From positions 61,166,387 to 61,230,386 of the forward strand of contig CM037782.1 of the NCBI GenBank assembly GCA_021229015.1: a stretch of DNA of 64,000 nt, in the 5' to 3' direction. This DNA comes from Solen grandis. Lineage: Eukaryota; Mollusca; Bivalvia; Adapedonta; Solenidae. Under the pieces are notes generated by a model that saw only the letters and a list, made by a program, of their open reading frames with translations, was not told the origin of the DNA and did not search any database. Positions 59,801 through 64,000 of this stretch are shown here, in pieces (the stretch's first letter is position 1; every line of letters starts with the position of its first letter). A program made the position numbers and the translations under genes.

Positions 59801-60301
59801 TTTTGACACAGAATTGTAGTGATTGAATTCAGGAAGTGTGGAAAAACTTGGATTAGCTTTTTAATTTAGAGAATTTTAATTTCTGCAGGAAGTCACTTAT
59901 ATGTAGAATCAAAGGTGATGTTTTTGTTGAATGATGACCAAAATGATTGAATTAGCGTTACATTTTAGGAAAGGATTGAGTATTTTATTTTGCACGATTG
60001 CATGTCTTGGTATAACAAAACTTTGGAGTAAATATATTATTCCTGTTTTGCAAAAGGAAATGGGGAGATAATTCCTGAACAGTTTCTTGGTACAAGATAC
60101 AGTAAAAGCTCTCATATTTGTAGTTATAGTATAGGAATACAAATGAGGTTTTTCATCGCTGCAAGAATATTGTGTAACTATGACATGTATGGATGTGTAT
60201 GTGACCACATGGTTATTTTCTGTCTATTTCAGCCGTTCATGTCGCCCAGATATCCGGGAGGCCCCAGGGGACCAGGTGTTCGGATGCCAGACCAGTTTAA
60301 T
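19048..60301 (+). CDS. Ssdp: Ssdp / SSBP2-3-4 family gene, partial (2 internal exons)
   Basis: Two phase-0 exons, 19048-19104 and 60233-60301, join to encode 42 residues. They match the proline/glycine-rich region of vertebrate SSBP3 after its LUFS domain: PPGSQPSPH, MMG..., PFMSPRY.GGPR and a VRM motif. Family knowledge: Ssdp/SSBP proteins bind and stabilise Chip/LDB1 and so act in LIM-homeodomain enhancer complexes in the nucleus. The N-terminal LUFS-domain exons are not in the window; they should lie in the gap or outside. The next exon (equivalent to VPGTQPLLPNSMDPTRQQ in vertebrates) is not found before 64000. The intron between the two exons is 41,128 bp. Paralogue naming is uncertain; invertebrates normally have one gene. 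Confidence 0.88.
19105..20232. other. Start of the 41-kb Ssdp intron
   Basis: AT-rich, with a poly-T run at about 20088-20103. No repeat family or exon recognised. Confidence 0.45.
20233..20727 (-). mobile_element. TTAA-B element, copy 4, interrupted by TTAA-A
   Basis: Left part TTAACCCTTACCTCATATGG...cataccatt; right part aagttcagctaatgaatatt...gggttaa. The two halves match copies 3 and 5 when the element at 20420-20660 is removed. It is nested and reversed relative to copy 1. Confidence 0.8.
20420..20660 (-). mobile_element. TTAA-A element, copy 2 (inside TTAA-B)
   Basis: TTAACCCTTTCCCTCATATA ... TATGAGGGAAAGGGTTAA with the full central stem-loop (gatcagcctgcgagt/actcgcaggctgatc). TTAA is present at both junctions. 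Confidence 0.88.
20728..21993. other. Ssdp intron, no element recognised
   Basis: Contains tgatcagctggatgatcagg (about 20741), a short GATCAG palindrome like those in the TTAA elements, and a (ga)n patch at 21524. Otherwise unassigned. An 80-codon open frame at 21724 has no recognised similarity. Confidence 0.45.
21994..22090 (+). repeat. 43-bp tandem duplication
   Basis: gaaaaatgtggcatcttcaa...tttttcctcattgcaa repeated twice and a partial third copy. Confidence 0.8.
22091..23667. other. Ssdp intron, largely unique-looking
   Basis: Holds a perfect X-box-like GTTGCCATGACAAC at 22742-22755 within a GC-richer island (22690-22850). No coding similarity. The overlapping 69- and 88-codon frames on opposite strands are not convincing. 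Confidence 0.45.
22742..22755. promoter_or_regulatory. RFX X-box-like motif
   Basis: GTTGCC-AT-GACAAC fits the X-box consensus RYYNYY-N1-3-RRNRAC. Intronic; function is inference. Confidence 0.35.
23668..24108 (+). repeat. 21-bp minisatellite with higher-order pattern
   Basis: Unit aggttaaacagggatttgag plus t, about 21 copies. A g/t variant (gggatt versus gtgatt) recurs mostly as one g unit followed by two t units, a 63-bp higher-order period in the later part. Because 21 is divisible by 3 it gives a 140-codon open frame of SRLNxDL heptads. This lies within an intron and shows no other coding sign. Confidence 0.93.
24109..27368. other. Ssdp intron, long repeat-poor stretch
   Basis: No TTAA, Helentron-like or SINE copy is visible. 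GC-richer islands near 24800-24960 and 26600-26960. A ggtttccatggcagcc motif at 24359 is a loose X-box. Candidate unique or conserved DNA; no exon found. Confidence 0.4.
27369..27445 (+). repeat. 30-bp tandem repeat
   Basis: Three copies of gtgttttctttctggttccc followed by (aa)agcaa. Confidence 0.85.
27446..28569. other. Ssdp intron, no element recognised
   Basis: AT-rich; nothing assigned. Confidence 0.4.
28570..28678 (+). mobile_element. Helentron-like 3' end fragment
   Basis: cctgtcctgacatatcctgt at 28588, ending gattac-cttca-gtgatt, gtt, CTAG (28675-28678). Same terminus as 13195-13217. Confidence 0.5.
28716..28805. mobile_element. pogo-like MITE fragment
   Basis: TACAGTCAAACCTGTCTTAA at 28720 resembles the termini at 2428 and 6456. 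The right end is not resolved. Confidence 0.35.
28806..29612. other. Ssdp intron, no element recognised
   Basis: AT-rich; the 70-codon frame at 28812 is not supported as coding. Confidence 0.4.
29613..29842 (-). mobile_element. TTAA-A element, copy 3 (half of hairpin deleted)
   Basis: Left end ttatccctttccctcatata, right end ctatgagggaatgggttaa. The core reads cctgatcactcgcaggctga, so about 13 nt of one stem arm are missing. Confidence 0.85.
29843..30669. other. Ssdp intron between two inverted TTAA-A copies
   Basis: AT-rich, no element recognised. It would form the loop if copies 3 and 4 paired in RNA. Confidence 0.45.
30670..30909 (+). mobile_element. TTAA-A element, copy 4
   Basis: tgaaccctttccctcatagag ... 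atgagggaaagggttca; the outer TTAA is changed on both sides (TGAA, TTCA). Full central stem-loop. A 109-codon frame on the - strand covers part of it and is repeat-derived. Confidence 0.85.
30910..31571. other. Ssdp intron, no element recognised
   Basis: AT-rich; nothing assigned. Confidence 0.4.
31572..31919 (+). mobile_element. TTAA-B element, copy 5 (rearranged)
   Basis: Left end ctcctttatttcatgaatat, then tcatgaatattaattaactg and gaactttaagttatatga. Two versions of the aacagaggagaccc/gatcagacagctcc block are present. The right end aaggtcaagggtcaa is diverged. An actttaagttatat segment gives the uninterrupted form of the site occupied in copy 4. Confidence 0.65.
31920..33180. other. Ssdp intron, no element recognised
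   Basis: Unique-looking AT-rich DNA; no exon or repeat identified. Confidence 0.4.
33181..33395. mobile_element. MITE with 25-bp TIRs (gagggctgacc family), copy 2
   Basis: gagggctgaccattaaactt tttt-type left end and aaaaagttttgtggtcagccctc right end are near-perfect inverses over about 25 bp. Internal ctcattgtcggccctctaga may be a third relic. No transposase. Confidence 0.75.
33396..34464. other. Ssdp intron, no element recognised
   Basis: Nothing assigned. Open frames are short and unsupported. Confidence 0.4.
34465..34608 (+). other. Short protein-like open frame, unknown
   Basis: A 47-codon frame starts MVEEEFAINHSEATESLIKS and ends with WWNK then tga. Its composition looks more protein-like than other short frames in the intron. 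I recognise no family. It may be a relic of a mobile element or chance. Confidence 0.15.
34609..36249. other. Ssdp intron, no element recognised
   Basis: A 19-bp near-repeat tttcatcaagaaattat occurs at 35008 and 35038. Otherwise unassigned. Confidence 0.4.
36250..36491 (+). mobile_element. TTAA-A element, copy 5
   Basis: TTAACCCTTTCCCTCATAGA ... tatatgagagaaagagttaa. Core stem gatcagcctgcgagt/actcacaggctgatc has one mismatch. Confidence 0.87.
36880..37215 (+). repeat. About 62-bp diverged tandem repeat (ccatggtcat units)
   Basis: Four to five units containing gagaccatggtcat, gtagatacaac, agatagatcatagtcatgtg and gtgtaacaa, with indels between units. Confidence 0.75.
37216..39029. other. Ssdp intron, repeat-poor stretch
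   Basis: No dispersed element seen. Contains the C/G-richer block 38310-38350. Open frames at 37658 and 38086 are unsupported. Confidence 0.4.
39030..39170 (+). mobile_element. TTAA-C element, copy 2 (short)
   Basis: ttaacaatgtagattgcctt at left; central stem gaccagtgcagac...cagcctgcatttctgtgcag, tctgatcatgga, ctgcactg; right end aaattagcatggtaagggat. The internal tail part is deleted relative to copies at 58299 and 63053. Confidence 0.65.
39171..39631. other. Ssdp intron with X-box-like motif
   Basis: gttgccatggagat at 39498-39511. No element or exon. Confidence 0.4.
39632..39902 (-). mobile_element. TTAA-A element, copy 6 (altered right end)
   Basis: TTAACCCTTTCCCTCATATA at left, full central stem with two changes. 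After ggtcttttcatg the usual end is replaced by about 45 unrelated bases before ggggaaagggttaa. Confidence 0.83.
39903..42300. other. Ssdp intron, repeat-poor, motif-rich
   Basis: No dispersed element seen. SOX-like motifs cluster at 40461-40580, gttgccatgg lies at 40804-40813, and an octamer ATGCAAAT at 41778-41785. Candidate regulatory DNA. Confidence 0.4.
42301..45494. other. Ssdp intron, repeat-poor, no exon accepted
   Basis: A 111-codon frame at 42357-42692 is the longest non-repeat frame of the window but has no recognised similarity and is AT-biased in composition. The rest is unassigned. Confidence 0.4.
45495..45570. mobile_element. Palindromic mini-MITE (tcgaggggtga), copy 1
   Basis: tcgaggggtgaaagcaaaac and gtttcgctctcacccctca are inverse arms around actatgct...agcatagt. 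A second copy is at 58939-59022. Confidence 0.8.
45727..45915 (+). repeat. 33-bp tandem repeat
   Basis: About six diverged units of gttgaacatgtcaagaatca plus tgaaaaactcaa. Confidence 0.85.
45916..47827. other. Ssdp intron with a TTAA-B remnant
   Basis: At 46207-46300 a degraded TTAA-B piece is present (ctatttacttcataattatt, ggaggctctgatcagatctg, ggtctgctttgttcgcca). The rest is unassigned. Confidence 0.4.
47828..48015 (-). mobile_element. TTAA-C element, copy 3
   Basis: ttggactttacttctttccc, taacattagttgtttatgtg, then the stem acagtgcagaccatgatcag...ggctgatctttgtctgcact. The right end cacagcatggttaggg is diverged. It shows the uninterrupted join equivalent to 8131/8881 in copy 1. Confidence 0.7.
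48016..48247. other. Ssdp intron spacer
   Basis: Contains a 14-bp direct repeat agattgcgcaatat at about 48035 and 48052; otherwise nothing recognised. Confidence 0.5.
48248..48510 (+). mobile_element. TTAA-A element, copy 7 (duplicated stem arm)
   Basis: TTAACCCTTTCCCTCATAGA ... TATGAGGGAAAGGGTTAA. The core reads gatcagcctgagagtaactc, then cgatcagcctgcgagtatct, cgcaggctgatcagg, so the left arm is present twice. Confidence 0.87.
48511..50024. other. Ssdp intron
   Basis: (ga)n patches at 49203-49250 and a (ta)n patch near 49470. gttgccatggaaat lies at 49585-49598. No exon recognised. Confidence 0.4.
50025..50166 (+). mobile_element. TTAA-C element, copy 4 (stem deleted)
   Basis: gtgagcacctgtgactgcct, then gtcaataaattttcagcaag, cattaacaactaatgataca, and aaatttagcatggtaaggta. 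The central stem-loop is reduced to catggtcagcacag. Confidence 0.6.
50167..50756. other. Ssdp intron spacer
   Basis: Poly-T/poly-A runs at 50287 and 50443; nothing else recognised. Confidence 0.45.
50757..52272 (+). mobile_element. Complete Helentron-like (HINE-type) element, seven internal units
   Basis: 5' ttgtgtcgcctgcat (50757-50771) has an inverse atgcaggcgacacaa at 52232-52246. A (GTC)n head at 50800-50860 is followed by seven tandem units of about 150 bp (cataactcgaaaag at about 50879 and equivalents near 51033, 51197, 51352, 51504, 51652 and 51800). Simple repeats lie at 52078-52140. The 3' hairpin GTGTTCC-ga-GGAACAC (52247-52262) is followed by ccacat and CTAG (52269-52272), then TT. 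This order (sub-terminal inverted repeats, microsatellite, tandem core, 3' hairpin, CTRR end) is what is known of Helentron-associated non-autonomous elements, including oyster 'pearl'-like repeats. No Rep/helicase frame; the 134- and 136-codon frames are repeat-derived. Confidence 0.78.
52078..52140. repeat. Compound simple repeat (C)n-(A)n-(TA)n-(TG)n
   Basis: A run of about 14 C, then A-rich, then ta and tg dinucleotides, inside the Helentron-like element. Confidence 0.95.
52273..53785. other. Ssdp intron, candidate regulatory stretch
   Basis: Two POU-octamer cores flank an X-box at 52722-52779. A lone TTAA-A terminus ttaaccctttccctcat sits at 53349-53365 without the rest of the element. 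No exon recognised. Confidence 0.4.
52722..52779. promoter_or_regulatory. POU octamer / RFX X-box / POU octamer cluster
   Basis: ATTTGCAT at 52722-52729, GTTGCC-aag-GGCGAC at 52733-52747 (fits X-box RYYNYY-N3-RRNRAC), and ATTTGCAT at 52772-52779, all within 58 bp. A motif match seen in the sequence; activity is inference. Confidence 0.35.
53786..53831. repeat. (TC)n microsatellite
   Basis: Uninterrupted tc dinucleotides followed by tct-rich flanks to about 53910. The 68-79 codon frames here are simple-repeat translations. Confidence 0.95.
53911..58084. other. Ssdp intron, long repeat-poor stretch
   Basis: A poly-T run of about 22 at 54957-54979. No TTAA, Helentron-like or SINE copies seen. 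Nothing coding recognised. Confidence 0.4.
58085..58160. mobile_element. TTAA-B terminal remnant
   Basis: tgaatattcatgttaaaatt, tacgaattgatgaatatta and attgatgaatattaattgaa match the left arm of TTAA-B (tgaatattcatg...ttgatgaatattaatt), with one part duplicated. Confidence 0.45.
58299..58504 (+). mobile_element. TTAA-C element, copy 5, flanked by TTAA
   Basis: TTAATCCTTGAAATAC at left and gaaatttaggtgaaggTTAA at right. Stem accagtacagactgtagatc, agcctgcacatctgtgcagt, ctgattatggtctacactg; then ataaattttcagcaagtacc and cattagcaactaatgg. Confidence 0.75.
58505..58938. other. Ssdp intron spacer
   Basis: AT-rich; nothing recognised. Confidence 0.45.
58939..59022. mobile_element. Palindromic mini-MITE (tcgaggggtga), copy 2
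   Basis: atatcgaggggtgagagcga and tttctctcacccctcgatat form a near-perfect foldback with ctatgct/agcacag inside. Confidence 0.82.
59080..59150 (+). mobile_element. SINE 3' fragment
   Basis: catctgtctcaagtaggcat, tgtctccagatgactgaaat and gatgttaaacccaataaac match the 3' domain of the SINE at 15340-15650. Confidence 0.65.
59151..59459. other. Ssdp intron spacer
   Basis: A-rich patch at 59203-59230; nothing else recognised. Confidence 0.45.
59460..59701 (-). mobile_element. TTAA-A element, copy 8 (best preserved)
   Basis: TTAACCCTTTCCCTCATATA ... TATGAGGGAAAGGGTTAA. Full stem gcgaacagcataaaacc/ggttttatgctgttcgc with core gatcagcctgcgagt/actcgcaggctgatc unbroken. Confidence 0.9.
59702..60232. 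other. End of the 41-kb Ssdp intron
   Basis: AT-rich sequence leading to the tctatttcag acceptor. A 99-codon frame on the - strand at 59909-60208 has no recognised similarity. Confidence 0.45.
60233..60301 (+). CDS. Ssdp: Ssdp exon 2 of window
   Basis: Acceptor tctatttcag ends at 60232; donor gtaagt starts at 60302. The 69-nt exon encodes 23 residues beginning PFMSPRYPGGPRGPGVRM and ending PDQFN. Vertebrate SSBP3 has PFMSPRYAGGPRPPIRMGNQ at the same place, directly after the peptide of the preceding exon, which confirms that the two exons belong together across the 41-kb intron. Confidence 0.9.
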
Positions 60302-61370
60302 GTAAGTTTCCTTCACATTTCTCTTTCCTTCTTCTTCCTTCTCCACTTTTGTCTGCCCTTTCTTCATTTGCCATCTCAAATCTTAAGTTTGATGCCGAAA
60401 TGAAACTGTCTTCCATGTGTCATACAAAGACCCTTAATTAATCAAGGAATGATAACTCTTACGATAACTAGGCACTGTGGTCAAGAAGTAGTGTATGTCA
60501 CTAAAGGTAACGGGTTAAAACCCTGTAAGTACTGGTCCAACCTGAGGAGTGTAGAGAAGACGAATCAAAAGTTGTAAGAACTAATGTTTCCCAAGTACTA
60601 AAACAAAACTAATGCATACTCTGAAATCACTTGTCTCTTATGTAGACCTCACGTTTTCCAGAACTTAGATCCACAAATAAATGTACCCACGAAATTCCCT
60701 TAGGTACAGAATCAATGAATTTAATGTCAGTGAAAATAAATGATTTTACTGTAAACTGGATTTGTTTTTAGAAGGATGAGGGTGTATCTGAAATTCTCTA
60801 AGTGATTTGTTTTGGAAAGAAATGCCAACCTGCAGGATTTGCTTTAAATGAGGCAGTAATGAGCCCAATGTTAAACTAATTGGCCATTTAGCTGATCCAA
60901 GTGTATCAATGTTTAGTCAGACACAAAGTTAACATATAACAACTTGAATGTATTTAAATGAAAATAAATTCATGGACTAATGCCAAAAAAATTAGATTTT
61001 GAAATTTCTTGCTTTCTGTCTTTTGAGAAAATATATAATGTTTATAGTTTTTCAACTGATTTCAATGCCTTCAGGATAAAAAAAATAAAACTGCCACAAA
61101 AATTATCAATTTTCACTATAATATTGCTTTGATCTTTAAGTCAATTTTATATGATTTAACATTAATTTTTCATTTGAAATCCATCCAATAAAAGTCAGAT
61201 AGGTATGTATTTTATACCCAGATTGATTGATAGAAATTCTTAATGGCAGTTGAAATGTGTTTGTCTACCCGGCAATGGTTGCCATGGAGATTTGTATGAT
61301 CGGTGTTATAAATTATCATCAGATACAGATATGTTCAAAGAGACTCCAGTATTAAATCCTTCTGCCTCAT
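60302..61370. other. Next Ssdp intron, first part
   Basis: gttgccatggagat at 61278-61291. No further Ssdp exon recognised. Confidence 0.45.
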
Positions 61371-61490
61371 TTAACCCTTATCTCATGAATATTCATGTAT
61401 AAAATTATAACCTGATGAATATTAATTAACTGAAACAAGCTGTCTTATCGGGGTCTGCTCCGTTTGCCAATATATCAGAATGAGTTAAGC
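61371..61490 (+). mobile_element. TTAA-B element, copy 6 (truncated)
   Basis: TTAACCCTTATCTCATGAAT, attcatgtataaaattataa, cctgatgaatattaattaac; then agctgtcttatcggggtctg and atatcagaatgagttaagct. The middle is deleted. Confidence 0.65.
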
Positions 61491-62198
61491 TATAGGAAAA
61501 TGAAATATAATTGATATTGATTCAGTCAGATTAGGTGCCAAATAACTTTTGTCTGATCAGGTTTTATACGGTTTCTTAGTCAGTGATATTGAAGTAAATA
61601 TAAAACTTGTTCATACTTGAGGTTGACTCATCTATTTGATTGTATGATACAATTTAAAATGGTATAATATACTATGAAAAAATAAGTTAAGCACGGATTT
61701 TCATATGTCTAAAACATTTGGACGTGCTTATTTTTCACAGTATATCTATGAGCGGTAAAAGAGCTTATGTAACAGAGGTCTTTCTAATACACGGTTATAG
61801 ATGAACTAATTTGGCGTGGCTGGAAGTCAGTTGGTATCATCTGTAAGGAACAGATGTGGTCCCGAATGCCATTAATTGTAGTTGGTTGTCCAGACCATGA
61901 AATCTTCCCCAGTTATTAACATGTTCAAGTATTTTATCTGTCTGGATAACTTAGGTGTGACAAAATTGATCATTTCCCATATCTTCCATGATATTTACCA
62001 CCGCAAGCTGAATTAAAACAGCAAGATTTGGGGAAAAGGATTTTTGTCTTGTGGTCCCAATAGGACTTGCTAGGCCTCATCATATAGATGCTTGTATGCC
62101 CTGGTGAACTGTTTTGTGAGATGAATATAGTTTTGGCTTGAAATGGCCATTTTAAGGTAGACATTAAGGGGGGATATATAGAGAAATGTTGGATTGTT
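61491..62198. other. Ssdp intron, no element recognised
   Basis: Inverted pair ttaagcacg...acgtgctta near 61686/61725 (a small palindrome). Otherwise unassigned. Confidence 0.45.
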
Positions 62199-62445
62199 TT
62201 AACCTTTTACCTCATGAATATTCATGTACAAATTTATGAATTGATAAATATTAATTGACTTAAACTTGAAAGCGTATATGAGACTGATTTTTCTTGGCCA
62301 TGCAGACAGTGTAGAATTTTTGCTACGATTTGGAATGAGCAAACAGAGGAGACCCTGATCAGACAGCTCCCTTAGGAGCTGTCTGATCAGGGTCTGCTTT
62401 GTTTGCAAGTGGGTCAAAATAAGTCTGTATAAGGTAAAGGGTTAA
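62199..62445 (+). mobile_element. TTAA-B element, copy 7 (best preserved)
   Basis: TTAACCTTTTACCTCATGAA at left and tataaggtaaagggttaa at right. Central stem ctgatcagacagctccctta / ggagctgtctgatcaggg is perfect over 17 bp. Confidence 0.85.
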
Positions 62446-63052
62446 GTAAATGAAGTGTCAGAGCATGCAAAGTCTCATGAACATCCAAGAAAGGATTTAC
62501 AATTGGTAGACCCATCAGTTATAAAGTGTTTCTGTCAGTGTAACTAATACATAGTTCAGTGAGATAAAAGGTGAAATTTAAAGGAGGTTGTTTGCTCTAC
62601 CCTATTTGGGAAAGAAATAAAGAAATTTATTCTTGTCATGCTGTTGTTGAGGTGTTACCAATTAATTGCATGCTATGGAACAGCCATTGATAGACCGCTT
62701 TTGCATGTTGATTCTCACTATGGCATACAGTAAAACCTTCGGTTTCTACATAGTATGGTAGCCTGCTTCCTCTAGGACCTGAAACTGTTACAGTCCCTGA
62801 AGGATATGTACAATCAGATTGATTTATCTGAGTTCTGCAATGAATGAATGAAAAATTGCTGTATGAATTGACTCAGAAAACTGGGCCAGTAATCACTTTT
62901 CTTTGATTCTTTTACCGCAATTCCATACAAATTGCTTAATTTGGTGGCAGTCCCTTCTCCACAATGCAGAGGTGTATTGGAGGGTGAACTCTTTCTTGTG
63001 GCTGATGGATGTTGTCCTGTAATGATAAGATTTAATGCGACATTACTTTCAG
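62446..63052. other. Ssdp intron, no exon recognised
   Basis: catacagtaaaaccttcgg at 62725 resembles a pogo-like terminus without a partner. Nothing else assigned. Confidence 0.45.
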
Positions 63053-63248
63053 TTAACTCTTATAATGCTGTGGGCATGTGTGACTGTCTATGCGACAAGT
63101 GCAGACCAAAATTAATCTGTACGTCCATACAGCCTGATTGATATTCAGTCAATAAATTTTCAGCAAGCATCCCTATAAACAAAAATTGTACAGTCCAAAA
63201 TAATGAAAGGGAAAGTCTAATTTAGGAATTTAGCAGGGTAAGGATTAA
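63053..63248 (+). mobile_element. TTAA-C element, copy 6, flanked by TTAA
   Basis: TTAACTCTTATAATGC at left and ggaatttagcagggtaagga, TTAA at right. Stem region agtgcagaccaaaattaatc...cgtccatacagcctgattga is degraded. Tail tcaataaattttcagcaagc is shared with copies 4 and 5. Confidence 0.72.
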
Positions 63249-64000
63249 TTGAAGAGGAATGAACAGAAACATTGAAACCACTTGCTGTGCTTCCATTTTA
63301 CAAAACTTTGTCGGAGATAAGAGAATTTCTTTGAAATGGTTGTTCATTTCCAAGCTGTGAGATTAATTAGTTAATTGCTTATTATAGACCGAAATCAAGA
63401 TGAAAAAAAAATAGATATACGAGGCCCATCTTTGATTTCTAATAGCAGTTTGCCTTTGAAATGTATAGTTTATACATGATGGTTGTTGTCATTTATAGCC
63501 TATTGATGTACTCTTTCTAAATGAATTTATTGGTTATACCTGCCTCACAAATAGTCCTGCATATGGTATACATGCATGTATGAAGATTATCCAGATTGAT
63601 GTTCTTATTGATCATAAATCATTTTTTATTTTTGCACGGAACTCTCATTTAGAGGGGAGGGTTGAAACAATTTTGTTAAGTACTGTATCCATGGATATTT
63701 TGAATTTCCAAAGGTTTTCCTTATTCTGGCTCCCAGCTGCAGTGTGCATTCATAGAAAAAAAAACTTGCGATGATTTATGTATCTCATTAAGATATTACA
63801 GCAGGGGAAAAAAATGGATCACACTGAAAACCAGAATTCCACGGCAAGAAATGCACCTGGATTGAGAAGTTTTCCTCTCTTTTATGTAACATTACTTCAT
63901 AATTACCAAAGATCTGTAATACTTGTTGATAGTTTTTAGAAGCATTCGTGTTCAACATCTTTTTGTAGTTTTCTATTTCTTTCAGTAATGAGATTGCTTG
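63249..64000. other. Ssdp intron to the window end
   Basis: AT-rich; the 64-codon frame at 63580 is not supported. No splice-flanked coding similarity seen. Confidence 0.45.

Overview
The window is an AT-rich stretch of animal nuclear DNA. It has short exons with GT..AG introns, several microsatellites and minisatellites, and a dense population of short non-autonomous transposable elements. The repeat types (Helentron-like elements with GTCC/GTC microsatellite heads, hairpin-bearing elements flanked by TTAA, tRNA-type SINEs) and the protein similarity suggest a bivalve mollusc. A heterodont clam is my best guess, from recall only. The long open frames are mostly chance or repeat-derived. The real coding sequence is ten short exons from two conserved genes, both on the + strand.

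Left part (1-16800): eight consecutive exons (1461-16364) of a BRWD/PHIP-family gene. They encode the Tudor-like (CryptoTudor) region and the first bromodomain. All eight exons have canonical splice sites and join without a frame break. The WD40 part must lie upstream of base 1. The second bromodomain and C-terminus are absent. The introns hold SINEs, a solo LTR with a 4-bp target duplication, Helentron-like elements, a pogo-like MITE, a nested TIR element and a 29-bp minisatellite.

Gap (16801-16900): exactly 100 N. The BRWD gene stops before it, and a different gene is already in progress after it, lacking its 5' exons. The gap therefore hides much sequence or is a wrong join.

Right part (16901-64000): two exons (19048-19104 and 60233-60301) of an Ssdp/SSBP2-3-4 family gene, the partner of Chip/LDB LIM-homeodomain complexes. 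They are separated by a 41-kb intron. That intron contains most copies of the TTAA-flanked hairpin elements, a 21-bp minisatellite, a large Helentron-like element (50757-52272), and long repeat-poor stretches. The repeat-poor stretches carry RFX X-box-like, POU-octamer and SOX-like motifs and are candidate regulatory DNA.

The most striking non-genic pattern is three interspersed element families (called TTAA-A, -B and -C here). All end in TTAACCC-like termini and all carry a central stem-loop whose arms start GATCAG and end CTGATC. One nested insertion, compared with uninterrupted relatives, supports TTAA target-site duplication of the piggyBac type. No rRNA, tRNA gene, CRISPR array, intact transposase or prokaryotic feature was seen.
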